In this document: in pieces, positions 25,723-34,502 of the stretch
Layout of the letters: the number at the start of each line of letters is the position of its first letter
Numbering within the stretch: position 1 is the first letter of the stretch
Assembly: GCA_011050685.1 (NCBI GenBank)
Contig: DRFF01000001.1
Location: 1 to 51,044 of the forward strand
DNA from: Aurantimonas coralicida
GTDB lineage: Bacteria; Pseudomonadota; Alphaproteobacteria; Rhizobiales; Rhizobiaceae
Reading direction: 5' to 3'
Length of the DNA stretch: 51,044 nt
The notes under the pieces: model-generated
Seen by the model: the letters and a program-made list of their open reading frames with translations, nothing else
Told to the model about the DNA's origin: nothing
Databases searched by the model: none
Position numbers and translations under genes: made by a program

Positions 25723-26883
25723 CTAGGCGGCGGCCGGTGTTTCCGGTCGCAGCCGGATCGCGACCAAAAGTGCCGATAGGCCGAGGGCGAGCACCGCCGC
25801 CGAGCCAATCAGCGCGGTGTTGTAGTCCGCCTCGCCGGCGACGAGGAATCCGGCGGCGAGCGGCCCCAGCATCTGGCCGAGGCCGAAACCGGCGGTGAGG
25901 ATGGCAAAGCCCCGTCCGCCGAGACCGTGCCGCCCGAGCGGCATGGTCAAGACGGTGATCGCCATGAAGGTGCCGCCGAACAGGACGGCGGCGACCAGCG
26001 CCGCGATGCCTGAGCCGCTGACCGCCGGCAGGAGGACGCCGACGATCTGGGCAGCGTAGGCGGCGGCGAGGGCGGCGGAAAAGCCGATCCGCTCGGCGAT
26101 CCGCGACCAGATCAGGCAGCTTGGCAGGCCGGCGAGGCCAACGATGATCCAGACCCAGTCGCCCATCGCTTCCAGTCCGGGCCGGGATTTGACGATCGCC
26201 ACGATGAAGGTGGCGAAGACCGAATAGCCCAGCCCCTCGCAACTGTAATTGATCAGTAGCGGCCAGAACGGAAGTGGTCGGGGCACGCGGCGTCTGGGGT
26301 CCGGCGTGTCCGTCCGCGCCGGCAGCGTGCGATCGCGAACCTCGATGAAGACGATCGGCGCGAACAGCGCCGCTAGCAAACCCCCGGCGATCCACAGGCC
26401 GGCCGAATCGAGCACTGGCGCCGCAAAAAGCACGAGCAGGCCCGAGGCGGCGATTCCGATTCCGACGCCGCCGAAGACCCAGCCGAGCCGTGCCTCCGAG
26501 CCGACGCGCGCCAGCGACTCGGCGACCATGCCGGCGGCCGAGATCATCGCAAAGGCGCTGGCGAGCCCGGAAATGGTGCGCAGCGCAAGCCAGACGCCGA
26601 GCTGGTCGCTGAGCCCCATGGCGAGCGTGGTCAGAACGCTGGCGACGACGCCGATGCGGAAGGCGGCGAGACGCGGCGGGCCGCGCGGGACGAAACTGGC
26701 GAGAATCGAGCCGGCCAGGTAGCCGGCGAAGTTGGCCGCCGCGATGAGGCCCGCCACGTCGACGCCGAAGCCGTAGTCGCGCTGCATGAGCGGCAGCAGC
26801 GGCGTGTAGTAGAACCGGCCGACGCCCATGACGATCGCCAGTGTCAGGAAACCGCCGAGAAGAAGTCGATTGGTCGGGTGCAT
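25723..26883 (-). CDS. YbfB/YjiJ-family MFS transporter
   Basis: The 386-residue protein has 12 hydrophobic segments and the YbfB/YjiJ-type N-terminus, with MGVGRFYYTPLLPLMQ and later GYLAGSILAS. This subfamily of the major facilitator superfamily has few characterised members and is usually annotated as a putative exporter; the substrate is unknown. The ATG at 26883 fits the family start, although the ribosome site is poor. It converges on the DUF302 gene with 14 bases between stops and diverges from the PPK2 gene. Confidence 0.85.
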   Translation of the reverse strand: MHPTNRLLLGGFLTLAIVMGVGRFYYTPLLPLMQRDYGFGVDVAGLIAAANFAGYLAGSILASFVPRGPPRLAAFRIGVVASVLTTLAMGLSDQLGVWLALRTISGLASAFAMISAAGMVAESLARVGSEARLGWVFGGVGIGIAASGLLVLFAAPVLDSAGLWIAGGLLAALFAPIVFIEVRDRTLPARTDTPDPRRRVPRPLPFWPLLINYSCEGLGYSVFATFIVAIVKSRPGLEAMGDWVWIIVGLAGLPSCLIWSRIAERIGFSAALAAAYAAQIVGVLLPAVSGSGIAALVAAVLFGGTFMAITVLTMPLGRHGLGGRGFAILTAGFGLGQMLGPLAAGFLVAGEADYNTALIGSAAVLALGLSALLVAIRLRPETPAAA

Positions 26884-27021
26884 GGCGAGAACCGGTTCCG
26901 TCGACGAGCCGTTCGCGCCGCCAAGGGTTCTTTAAAGCATGAATCCCTGCTTCGAAACGTCATTGTCGCGATGTTGCCGCGCCGCCCTATGTGCTGAGCG
27001 ACATGAAAAGAGGAGGCCGCC

Positions 27022-27816
27022 ATGGGCGATCGCAAATCCGGCGTCAAACGCCTCGCCGACCTCGATATGGACGCGAAAATCCCGAAGGATGAGTACGAGC
27101 CGCGGCTGGAAGCGGTGCAGACTCGCTTCCGCCAGATCCAGCAGGCCTATCTGCATACGAAGGACGAGGCCGTGATTGTCTTCGAGGGCTGGGACGCGGC
27201 GGGTAAGGGCGGCGCAATCCGGCGGATGGCCAGCGTGATGGACCCGCGCGGCTTCCGGGTCTGGCCGATCGGCGCTCCGTCCGCCGAGGAGCTGGCCCGG
27301 CACTATCTGGCGCGGTTCTGGGAGCGGCTGCCGGCAAAGGGCGAGATCGCGGTCTTCGACCGCTCCTGGTACGGGCGGGTACTGGTCGAACGTGTCGAGG
27401 GATTTGCCGAGGAGGCCGAATGGCGCCGTGCCTATGAGGAGATCAACCAGTTCGAGGCGATGCTGACCGATGCCGGAACCAGGATCGCCAAGGTGTTCCT
27501 CTATATCGACAGGGACGAGCAGCTCGAGCGGTTCGAAAAGCGGCTGCGCGATCCGTTGAAGCGCTGGAAGCTGTCTTTCGAGGATTTTCGTAACCGCGAC
27601 AAATGGGATCAGTACGAAGAGGCCGTCAATGACATGCTGGAGCGCACTGACACTACGGCGGCGCCATGGCAGGTCATTTCCGCCAACCACAAGAAATACG
27701 CTCGGGTGACGGCCCTCACCGGGATCGCCGACCGGCTCGCGAATGGGGTCGACCTGTCGCCACGGCCACTCGATTCCGAACTCGAACGGCGCTTCGAGCG
27801 GGAAACGACAGATTAG
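27022..27816 (+). CDS. ppk2: Polyphosphate kinase 2 family protein
   Basis: The 264-residue protein is a single-domain PPK2. Walker A is GWDAAGKGG (56-64), Walker B is VFDRSWYGR (111-119), and the lid region RWKLSFEDFRNRDKWDQY follows. PPK2 enzymes phosphorylate nucleoside mono- or diphosphates using polyphosphate; the class cannot be set from sequence alone. The ATG is preceded by AGGAGG. It is divergent from the MFS gene and has a strong stem-loop after its stop. Polyphosphate metabolism fits the stress theme of the neighbourhood, but no ppk1 or ppx lies in the window. Confidence 0.92.
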   Translation: MGDRKSGVKRLADLDMDAKIPKDEYEPRLEAVQTRFRQIQQAYLHTKDEAVIVFEGWDAAGKGGAIRRMASVMDPRGFRVWPIGAPSAEELARHYLARFWERLPAKGEIAVFDRSWYGRVLVERVEGFAEEAEWRRAYEEINQFEAMLTDAGTRIAKVFLYIDRDEQLERFEKRLRDPLKRWKLSFEDFRNRDKWDQYEEAVNDMLERTDTTAAPWQVISANHKKYARVTALTGIADRLANGVDLSPRPLDSELERRFERETTD

Positions 27817-27821
27817 GGGCA

Positions 27822-27847
27822 CGGTCGGCCACGATGGTGGCCGACCG
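27822..27847. terminator. 11-bp perfect stem-loop after ppk2
   Basis: CGGTCGGCCAC (27822-27832) pairs with GTGGCCGACCG (27837-27847) over a GATG tetraloop. It lies between two convergent genes. No T tract is present on either strand. Confidence 0.55.
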
Positions 27848-27882
27848 AAAGCTTTGAAGAGACACGCCGGGTTAAAAGCGGG

Positions 27883-28221
27883 CTATCTGCTTGCCGCGAC
27901 GATGCTGGCGATAATGCCGGTGGCGGTCGCAAAAAGTATGTAGTCGTTGTCGACCTTGACCCAGCGGTGGCCCGAGGGCGGACGACGCAGTCCGTGACGT
28001 TGCCAGTTGGAAACAACCGGCCCCCTTGCGGTGGCCGGCAAATGGGCGCCGCGTCGACGCCAGTCCGCGGCATGGCGAGTATCCTTGCTGGCCCGGCGCA
28101 GGGTCCTGCTCGGCGCGGCTGCTCTGTAGGTCGTTTTGGCGTCGTGCGCGAAGGCCGGCACGGTCGTCGTGGCCGGGACCGCGACGGCGAGGCCGAGAGC
28201 GATTGCGAGCGATTTCATCAT
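27883..28221 (-). CDS. RcnB-like small secreted protein
   Basis: The 112-residue product has a signal peptide (MMKSLAIALG, cleavage near AFA, residue 25) and an RcnB-type C-terminus: SNWQRHGLRRPPSGHRWVKV, DNDYILFATATGIIASIV. RcnB is a periplasmic protein tied to nickel and cobalt tolerance in E. coli; family members elsewhere are mostly uncharacterised. Two ATG codons (28221 and 28218) lie together; GGAG seven bases upstream supports the first. It stands 65 bases downstream of the histidine kinase gene on the same strand, so it may belong to that two-component operon. Confidence 0.78.
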   Translation of the reverse strand: MMKSLAIALGLAVAVPATTTVPAFAHDAKTTYRAAAPSRTLRRASKDTRHAADWRRRGAHLPATARGPVVSNWQRHGLRRPPSGHRWVKVDNDYILFATATGIIASIVAASR

Positions 28222-28286
28222 GACGATTCTCCTTTGCTTTCGTCGCAGGAGTAACCACGCCATAAGTCTCGCGATCCAGTTTCAAA

Positions 28287-29552
28287 CTATGTCATTTGTA
28301 ACGGAGCCAACGGCAAACGGACGGTCTGTTCGAGACCGCCGGTCTCGCGGTTGGCGACTCCGATCGAACCGCCGGCCTGCTCGACGATCTCCTTGGCGAT
28401 GGCCATGCCGAGCCCAGCCCCCGGCTTGAACTTGCGTCGACCGGGATCGACCCGGAAGAACGGCTCGAAGGCGCGGTCGATCATCTCGTCCGGTATGCCG
28501 GGTCCGTCGTCGGTGATGCTGATCACCGCCTCGCTCCCCTTGCGATGCAGCGCGACCCGCGCGCCCTCGCCGTGGATGGCGGCATTGTCGACGAGGTTGC
28601 GCAGCGCTCGTTTCAGCGCGAGCGGCCGGGCGACCACGACAAGGGGCGGTGCGCCAGCCGGCATCTCCTTCACCGGACGGCCGATCTCGCGCAGTTCCGC
28701 CGTGATTTCATTCAGCAAGCGATCGAGCCGAACCGGCCCGTCGGGCGTGGTGTCGACCTCTTCGCGCACCAGGCGGATGGCGCTGTCGGCGATGCGGTCG
28801 AGTTCGGCCAGATCCTTCAGCCAGACCTCACGATCCTCGTCGGGCAGGAACTCGGCGCGCAGGCGCATGCGCGTCATCGGGGTCCTGAGATCGTGGCCGG
28901 CGGCGGCCACGAGGCGCATGCGGCTTTCGATCGCCTCCCGCACGCGGCTGGTCAGCCGGTTGAGCGCCGCGGCGGTGGCGCGGACCTCGGCCGGACCGTC
29001 TTCCGGGACATGGGCGGGAAGGCCGTCCGGGCCGATCGTCGAAACCGCCTGATCGAGGATGCGAAGCGGGCGTGTCATCTTGGTCGCGGCAAACAGCGAA
29101 ACCGCCGCCGCGCCAAGGATGACCAACGCCATGTAGGACACGAAAGCAGGCCAATTGCGGGTTCGCATGCCGGGATGGGGCAGATAGGCCCAGCGTCCCG
29201 GCGCGAACTCGAAGACGAGTTGCGGCGTATGCGTTCGCATGTCGCCGACCATGCGAACCGGTATGGCGAGGCCCTCGCCGGCCAAGCTTTCGGCAATGCC
29301 GCGCGCTTCGTGCACCATCACGCCGTTGCCGGGAACCGGTTCGTCGCCGACGACGATGCCGAGGCGGTCGGCGGCGCCCGGATCGGCCGCGAGAACCGTG
29401 GCGACGATGCGAACCTCGTTGGCGAAAGCCGCGCGGAAACTCTCGCGGTCGGGCCGTTCGAGCACCTGCACCGAGACCAATGCCGCGATGACGACGACGC
29501 CGACGATGGCGAGGACAAGAAGCAGGGCCAGCCGCGAGCGCAGCGATCTCAT
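28287..29552 (-). CDS. EnvZ-like sensor histidine kinase
   Basis: The 421-residue kinase has two membrane helices (about 9-30 and 138-156) around a roughly 105-residue periplasmic domain. A HAMP region follows (about 157-210). The H-box AAAGHDLRTPMTRM places phospho-acceptor His220. The ATPase domain shows ALRNLVDNAAIHG, ITDDGPGIP, FEPFFRVD and GLGMAIAKEIV. The ATG overlaps the response-regulator stop as ATGA (29549-29552), so the two are co-translated. The GHDLRTP H-box and length match EnvZ-type kinases. The input is unknown; the neighbours, a Spy-like and an RcnB-like protein, suggest envelope or metal stress. Confidence 0.93.
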   Translation of the reverse strand: MRSLRSRLALLLVLAIVGVVVIAALVSVQVLERPDRESFRAAFANEVRIVATVLAADPGAADRLGIVVGDEPVPGNGVMVHEARGIAESLAGEGLAIPVRMVGDMRTHTPQLVFEFAPGRWAYLPHPGMRTRNWPAFVSYMALVILGAAAVSLFAATKMTRPLRILDQAVSTIGPDGLPAHVPEDGPAEVRATAAALNRLTSRVREAIESRMRLVAAAGHDLRTPMTRMRLRAEFLPDEDREVWLKDLAELDRIADSAIRLVREEVDTTPDGPVRLDRLLNEITAELREIGRPVKEMPAGAPPLVVVARPLALKRALRNLVDNAAIHGEGARVALHRKGSEAVISITDDGPGIPDEMIDRAFEPFFRVDPGRRKFKPGAGLGMAIAKEIVEQAGGSIGVANRETGGLEQTVRLPLAPLQMT

Positions 29553-30277
29553 GACGCGTCGCCCGCGTGCCGTTCGACCCGCGCCGCAAATTGATAGCCG
29601 CCATTGCGCACGGTCTTGAACAGCCGGAAGACGCCGTTGTCGTTGAACTTGCGCCGTAACCGGCTCATCGTCACATCGACGGAGCGGTCGAACGGATCGG
29701 CGGAGCGGCCGTGCAGCAGGTCCATCAATATGTCGCGGGACAGGACCCGGCCGGGCCGTTCGAGGAAGATCATCAGGAGGTCGAACTCAGCGCCGGTCAG
29801 TTCGATCTCCTCACCGTCGGGCGCGCCGACGTGCCGGCGCTCCGGATCGACGGTAAAGCCCTCGAACGCATAAAGGGCATGCCCCGACGGAGGCTCCGGT
29901 GGATTCTCCCCACCGCGCCTGAGCACCGCCCGGATGCGGGCGGCGAGTTCGCGCGGATTGAACGGTTTGCCGAGATAATCGTCGGCGCCCAGTTCCAGGC
30001 CGATGATCCTGTCGACATCTTCCTTCAGGGCGGTCAAGAGGATGATCGCGATGTCCGGCCGGCGCTCCTTCAGGTCGCGGCAGATGTCGAGGCCGGAGCC
30101 GTCCGGCAGCATGACGTCGAGCACGACGAGGTCGATGCGCGAATCGGCCACCTTCTGTTCGCAGGCGCGCCGGCTGGCGGCCAGCGAGCAACGAAACCCC
30201 TGGCTCTCGAGATATTTTCCGAGCAGGCGCAGGATTTCGGGGTCGTCGTCGACGACGAGAATGTGGGGCAGGCTCAT
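29549..30277 (-). CDS. OmpR-family response regulator
   Basis: The 242-residue regulator has a receiver domain with acidic residues Asp10-Asp12, phospho-acceptor Asp54 (VLDVMLPDG), the LLTAL switch Thr and Lys in GKPF. A linker precedes the OmpR-type winged-helix DNA-binding domain (about 140-235; ELTGAEFDLLMIFL, DRSVDVTMSRLRRKF and VRNGGYQF). It is the first gene of the kinase pair and is divergent from the Spy-like gene. The spacer between them contains three copies of a TTTYGTAAC repeat that is a candidate binding site. Confidence 0.94.
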   Translation of the reverse strand: MSLPHILVVDDDPEILRLLGKYLESQGFRCSLAASRRACEQKVADSRIDLVVLDVMLPDGSGLDICRDLKERRPDIAIILLTALKEDVDRIIGLELGADDYLGKPFNPRELAARIRAVLRRGGENPPEPPSGHALYAFEGFTVDPERRHVGAPDGEEIELTGAEFDLLMIFLERPGRVLSRDILMDLLHGRSADPFDRSVDVTMSRLRRKFNDNGVFRLFKTVRNGGYQFAARVERHAGDAS

Positions 30278-30340
30278 GCGGCGTTCGTCCTTCTGCGCAC
30301 CCTATTGTCTGTCTGCTCCCGGCCCGGCGCGCGAGGCGAA

Positions 30341-30419
30341 TTTTGTAACGGGACGTTGCCCTTGGACCCTGTGACACGTTTCGTAACAACTCTCCGTGTC
30401 CGGGCCATGTTTCGTAACA
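30341..30419. promoter_or_regulatory. Three direct repeats TTTYGTAAC in the regulator/Spy-like spacer
   Basis: TTTTGTAACG (30341-30350), TTTCGTAACA (30379-30388) and TTTCGTAACA (30410-30419) lie in the same orientation with start-to-start distances of 38 and 31 bases. Such direct repeats are typical for OmpR-type regulators, so autoregulation and control of the Spy-like gene are likely. A further TTTGTAACGG lies at 28295-28304, upstream of the RcnB-like gene. Confidence 0.5.
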
Positions 30420-30491
30420 TTCCGCCGCATCACCGCAACAAGTGGCACCTAGGTTGAGGGTCCAGACGTCATCCAACCAGAGGACATCGAC

Positions 30492-31454
30492 ATGACCCAG
30501 ATTTACAATCGCAACACGGCTCGTCCCAAAAGGTTCGTCGCCATCGCCGCCGCGGCGCTCATGGCCAGCACCGCTGCCGGCACCGCCTTCGCCCAGCAGA
30601 CCACGTCCCCCATGCAGCCTTCCGCCGCGACCGCTTCGGACTCTCGCGACGGTTCAATGATGCGACGCGGCGACGGCAAAGGCATGTCCGGGCAGCGCGG
30701 AGAGCGCGGCGGCAAGGAATTCAAAGGCCACGGCGGTATGCGTGGCATGGGCGGGATGGGCCGCATGGGTGGCGGCGGACGTCACGTCGGCATGATGGCG
30801 CGCATGTTCACGCCGGCGCACGTCGCCGACGCGCTGTCGACGATCGAGACCGGTATCGGCGTTCGGCCGGACCAGATGGAGGCATGGCGCAAGTTCACCG
30901 CCGCCGTGGTCGCCTTTGCCGACGCCTCGCAGCCGCCGCGCATGGGCATGGGCATGGGGCAGGGACGCGGCATGATGATGCCGAATGCCGGCGCCGACAC
31001 GTCCGATGACGACACCGCTATGGCGGGCGAGTCGACGGATTCGGGCAACGAGACCGATACCGCCGCAGCCTCGGACGAGGCGATGCAGGACGATAGCGAC
31101 GACAGTGCCAGCAATGCGGGCCAGGCCAGCTCGCAGTTTCGCGGCTTCCGGATGCTCGACCGCATGGCGGACCGGGCGATTGCCCAGGCCGGCAAGGCCG
31201 AAGCGCTGAAGAGCGCGCTGGCCGAGGTCGAGGCTGTGCTGACGCCCGAGCAGATCACCGGTGTGCAGAGCATCGTTCGCTCGATGATGCGCGACGCCCA
31301 TGGCAAACGCGGCATGCAGATGCGCGGCCATGGCGGCGGCCGCGGCGACGGCGGGCGCGGTGATACGGGCGGTCATCACCGGCGTGGCGGTGATTCCGAC
31401 GGCGGATTCCACGGTCGCGACGGTGGCGACGACCGTCGTCCCGACCGGCGCTAA
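30492..31454 (+). CDS. Met/Gly/His-rich Spy-like (LTXXQ) periplasmic protein
   Basis: The 320-residue product has a signal peptide (cleavage near TAFAQ, residue 34). It contains two Spy/CpxP-like helical parts: IGVRPDQMEAWRKFTAAV (122-139) and, after a spacer, LTPEQITGVQSIV (250-262). Between and around these lie low-complexity stretches: a Gly/Met/Arg-rich segment (79-105), an Asp/Ser/Thr-rich acidic segment (168-212), and a Gly/His/Arg/Asp tail (277-320). Spy-family proteins are periplasmic chaperones induced by Cpx- or Bae-type systems and by metals. The Met/His content suggests metal binding, which is inference. It is divergent from the OmpR/EnvZ pair. It is about twice the length of Spy. 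Confidence 0.75.
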   Translation: MTQIYNRNTARPKRFVAIAAAALMASTAAGTAFAQQTTSPMQPSAATASDSRDGSMMRRGDGKGMSGQRGERGGKEFKGHGGMRGMGGMGRMGGGGRHVGMMARMFTPAHVADALSTIETGIGVRPDQMEAWRKFTAAVVAFADASQPPRMGMGMGQGRGMMMPNAGADTSDDDTAMAGESTDSGNETDTAAASDEAMQDDSDDSASNAGQASSQFRGFRMLDRMADRAIAQAGKAEALKSALAEVEAVLTPEQITGVQSIVRSMMRDAHGKRGMQMRGHGGGRGDGGRGDTGGHHRRGGDSDGGFHGRDGGDDRRPDRR

Positions 31455-31498
31455 CGAAATCGCACCTTAGCGGGGGCACAGGCGTCCCGCTGAAAACA

Positions 31499-31530
31499 AC
31501 GGCCGGCCTCGTGACGAGGCCGGCCGTTTC
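31499..31530. terminator. Bidirectional terminator
   Basis: A 13-bp perfect stem (ACGGCCGGCCTCG at 31499-31511, CGAGGCCGGCCGT at 31515-31527) with a three-base loop TGA sits between convergent genes. It is followed by TTTC on the plus strand and by GTTGTTTT on the minus strand, so it can terminate both the Spy-like and the tartrate-dehydrogenase-like transcripts. Confidence 0.78.
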
Positions 31531-31548
31531 TCGTAAGGCTCGCGCGGG

Positions 31549-32622
31549 TCAGCCCAGCGCGTCGGCGATCGCCTTGCCGCAGTCTTCGGTGCCGAGCGGG
31601 CCACCGAGGTCGCCGGTCCGCAGCTTTTCCTCCGCCAGCACCGTCTCGATGGCGCCGACGATCGCCGCGGCGGCTTTGGCGTGGCCGAGATGGTCGAGCA
31701 TCATCGCCCCGGCCCAGATCTGGCCGACCGGGTTGGCGATGCCCTTGCCGAAAATGTCGGGTGCCGAGCCATGTACCGGCTCGAACAGCGAGGGGAAATT
31801 CCGCTCCGGATTGATGTTGCCCGACGGCGCGATGCCGATCGTGCCGGTGCAGGCTGGCCCGAGATCGGACAAGATGTCGCCGAACAGATTGGAGGCGACG
31901 ACGACGTCGAACCGGTCCGGATTGAGCACGAAATGCGCGGTCAAAATGTCGATGTGGTACTTGTCCCAGCGAATATCCGGATAGGATTTCGCCATTTCCT
32001 CCACCCGTTCGTCCCAATAGGGCATGGTGATCGAGATGCCGTTCGATTTGGTCGCCGAGGTCAGGTGCTTCTTGTCGCGGCGCTGGGCGAGCTCGAAGGC
32101 GTATTTCAGGATGCGGTCGACGCCGACGCGGCTCATCACCGTCTCCTGGACGACGAATTCGCGGTCGGTGCCCTCGAACATGCGGCCGCCGACCGAGGAA
32201 TATTCGCCCTCGGTGTTCTCGCGCACGACGAAAAAGTCGATGTCGCCCGGCTCGCGGCCGGCGAGCGGGCTCTTGACGCCGGGCATCAGCTTGACCGGAC
32301 GAAGATTCACATACTGATCGAACTCGCGGCGGAACTTGATGAGCGAGCCCCAGAGCGAGACGTGATCGGGCACCGTGTCCGGCCAGCCGACAGCGCCGAA
32401 GAAGATCGCGTCGTGTCCGCCGATCTGCGCCTTCCAATCCTCAGGCATCATCTCGCCGTGCTTGGCGTAGTAGTCGCAGGAGGCGAAGTCGAAGGTGTCG
32501 AACTTCAGGTCGAGGTCGAATTTCGACGCCGCCGCCTCCAGCACGCGAAGGCCCTCGGGGATGGTTTCCTTGCCGATGCCGTCACCGGCGATGACGGCGA
32601 TCTTCAGACTGTTGGATGACAT
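31549..32622 (-). CDS. Tartrate / D-malate dehydrogenase-like enzyme
   Basis: The 357-residue protein belongs to the isocitrate/isopropylmalate dehydrogenase family, TtuC/DmlA branch. Motifs are IAVIAGDGIGKE, the substrate-binding arginine region SLWGSLIKFRREF and NLRPVKLMPG, the ENTEGEYSSVGG loop, and the metal/NAD region SNLFGDILSDLGPACTG with GSAPDIFGKG. These enzymes oxidise and decarboxylate 2-hydroxy acids such as D-malate, tartrate or isopropylmalate with NAD. It is the last gene of a minus-strand operon with thiolase, GST, SDR and aldehyde dehydrogenase. Confidence 0.9.
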   Translation of the reverse strand: MSSNSLKIAVIAGDGIGKETIPEGLRVLEAAASKFDLDLKFDTFDFASCDYYAKHGEMMPEDWKAQIGGHDAIFFGAVGWPDTVPDHVSLWGSLIKFRREFDQYVNLRPVKLMPGVKSPLAGREPGDIDFFVVRENTEGEYSSVGGRMFEGTDREFVVQETVMSRVGVDRILKYAFELAQRRDKKHLTSATKSNGISITMPYWDERVEEMAKSYPDIRWDKYHIDILTAHFVLNPDRFDVVVASNLFGDILSDLGPACTGTIGIAPSGNINPERNFPSLFEPVHGSAPDIFGKGIANPVGQIWAGAMMLDHLGHAKAAAAIVGAIETVLAEEKLRTGDLGGPLGTEDCGKAIADALG

Positions 32623-32685
32623 GGGGCCTCTTTGCTTCAGGTGTAAATCGGGGTGGTTCGGGTTGCCGGCGCAGGTCGTCTCGAC

Positions 32686-33870
32686 TTAATGCAGCATTTC
32701 GACCGCGACAGCCGTCGCCTCGCCACCGCCGATGCAGATTGCGGCGATGCCGCGCCGCTGTCCCCGTTCGTGAAGGGCGGCGAGGAGCGTGACGATGATG
32801 CGGGCGCCGGACGCGCCGATCGGGTGGCCGAGGGCGCAGGCGCCGCCATGGACGTTCATGATGTCGAGCGGAATCCCGAGTTCGCGCATAGCGATCATCG
32901 GCACGACGGCGAAGGCTTCGTTGACCTCGAAGAGATCGACATCGGAGAGTTGCCACTCGGCGGTGCCGAGCACGCGGCGGATGGCCTCGACGGGCGCCGA
33001 GGTGAATTTTGCCGGCTCTCCTGCGAACTGGCTGGTCGCGACGATCCGCGCGACCGGCGTCAGACCGCGCTTTTCGGCAAAGCGTTCGCGGCCGAGCACG
33101 AGGGCCGCGGCGCCGTCGGAGATCGACGAGGAATTGGCGGCGGTGACCGTGCCGCCGGGACGGAACGCCGGCTTCAAAGTCGGGATCTTGGCGGCGTCGG
33201 CCTTACCCGGCTGTTCGTCCCGGGTGACGGTCACGGTCCCCTTGCGGGTGGCTACGTCGACCGGGACGATCTCGGCGGCGAGCGCGTCGCCCTTCTGGGC
33301 GCCGAGCGCGCGGGTCAACGAGGCGACGGCGTAGTCATCCTGTTCCTTGCGGGTAAACTGGTAGGCTTCGGCCGCGTCCTCGGCGAAGGTGCCCATCAGC
33401 CGGCCCTTTTCGTAGGCGTCCTCCAGGCCGTCGAGGAACATGTGGTCGATCACCTGGCCGTGGCCGAGCCGCAGGCCGGCGCGGGCCTTGGGCAGCAGAT
33501 ACGGCGCATTCGACATCGACTCCATGCCGCCGGCGACGCGCAGGCCCTCTGGCCGCGCGTGCAGGCTGTCATGGGCCATCATCACCGCCATCATGCCGGA
33601 CCCGCACATCTTATTGACGGTGGCGCAGGGGACGGACTTCGGCAGGCCGCCGCCGATCGACGCCTGACGCGCCGGCGCCTGACCGAGCCCGGCCGGCAGC
33701 ACGCAACCCATCGTCACCTCGGCAACATCGTCCACCGCCGCGCCGCTGCGCTCGATCGCGGCGGCGATCGCCCTGGCGCCGAGTTCGGTCGCCGCGAGAT
33801 CGGCCAACTCACCCTGGAACCCCCCGAGCGGCGTGCGGGCGCCGCCGAGAATGACGATCGAGTCCTGCAT
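32686..33870 (-). CDS. Thiolase (acetyl-CoA C-acetyltransferase family)
   Basis: The 394-residue enzyme has all catalytic residues: nucleophile Cys89 (VNKMCGSGM), His349 (CALGHPIGASG) and Cys379 (AICIGGGEA). Thiolases cleave 3-ketoacyl-CoA or make acetoacetyl-CoA. In this catabolic operon it probably performs the final chain-shortening step. The ATG follows AAGGAG. It is separated from the GST gene by 11 bases and from the tartrate-dehydrogenase-like gene by 63. Confidence 0.93.
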   Translation of the reverse strand: MQDSIVILGGARTPLGGFQGELADLAATELGARAIAAAIERSGAAVDDVAEVTMGCVLPAGLGQAPARQASIGGGLPKSVPCATVNKMCGSGMMAVMMAHDSLHARPEGLRVAGGMESMSNAPYLLPKARAGLRLGHGQVIDHMFLDGLEDAYEKGRLMGTFAEDAAEAYQFTRKEQDDYAVASLTRALGAQKGDALAAEIVPVDVATRKGTVTVTRDEQPGKADAAKIPTLKPAFRPGGTVTAANSSSISDGAAALVLGRERFAEKRGLTPVARIVATSQFAGEPAKFTSAPVEAIRRVLGTAEWQLSDVDLFEVNEAFAVVPMIAMRELGIPLDIMNVHGGACALGHPIGASGARIIVTLLAALHERGQRRGIAAICIGGGEATAVAVEMLH

Positions 33871-33881
33871 GGCAATGCTCC

Positions 33882-34493
33882 TTAAAGCGGTGGCCGGGTC
33901 GCGGCCAGCGCCGGCCGATCAGCGGGTTGCTCGCGCAGCGCGGACAATCGCGGCGTCGCCGGAATCCACTCGGCGCCGGGAAAGCGCAGCTCGATATAGT
34001 CCAGCGCGGTCACGGCGGCGAGCGTGCCGATGTCCAGCCGCTCGGCCGGTGCGTCGGCGACCATCGCATCGAGGCGCGTCAGACCGTCGGCGACGGACCG
34101 CCTGCGCCTGGCGGCGATCGGATTGGCGTCGAAGGTGCGGTCGGCGAAATCGCCGGAAACGATGCGGCGCCCAATCAGAATCTGAACGGCGGCGTCGCAG
34201 ACCCCGATACCGATGCCGGCGACCGCCAGGCTCTTCGGATCGCTGGTCGCCAGGATACCGGCGCCCTTGCCCTGCCGCTCGGCAAAAGCCGCGATGAGCA
34301 GGCACTCCGTGATCGCGGTGCCGTCGTCGAGAACGAGGCAGGGCACGCGCCCGGCGCTGTTGGCTGAAAGGAGCTCCGCCTCGTCGGCCCATGGATCGAC
34401 GGCCTGGATTTCGAGCTCCTCGATTCCCGCCTCGATCAGCGCCGCATGGGCGATGCGGGCAAAGGGCGAGGTGGGGTTCTTCAGAAGCTTCAT
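33882..34493 (-). CDS. Glutathione S-transferase family protein
   Basis: The 203-residue protein has an N-terminal thioredoxin-like GST domain (KLLKNPTSPFARIAHAALIEAG, RVPCLVLDDGTAITEC with the cis-Pro, and Glu/Ser glutathione contact) and an all-helical C-terminal domain. The active residue is probably the Ser/Thr near residue 8-9, as in bacterial YibF-like GSTs. It sits inside the catabolic operon between SDR and thiolase, so it may isomerise or detoxify an intermediate. The ATG is preceded by GAGGA. Confidence 0.85.
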   Translation of the reverse strand: MKLLKNPTSPFARIAHAALIEAGIEELEIQAVDPWADEAELLSANSAGRVPCLVLDDGTAITECLLIAAFAERQGKGAGILATSDPKSLAVAGIGIGVCDAAVQILIGRRIVSGDFADRTFDANPIAARRRRSVADGLTRLDAMVADAPAERLDIGTLAAVTALDYIELRFPGAEWIPATPRLSALREQPADRPALAATRPPL

Positions 34494-34502
34494 CGCAATT
34501 CC

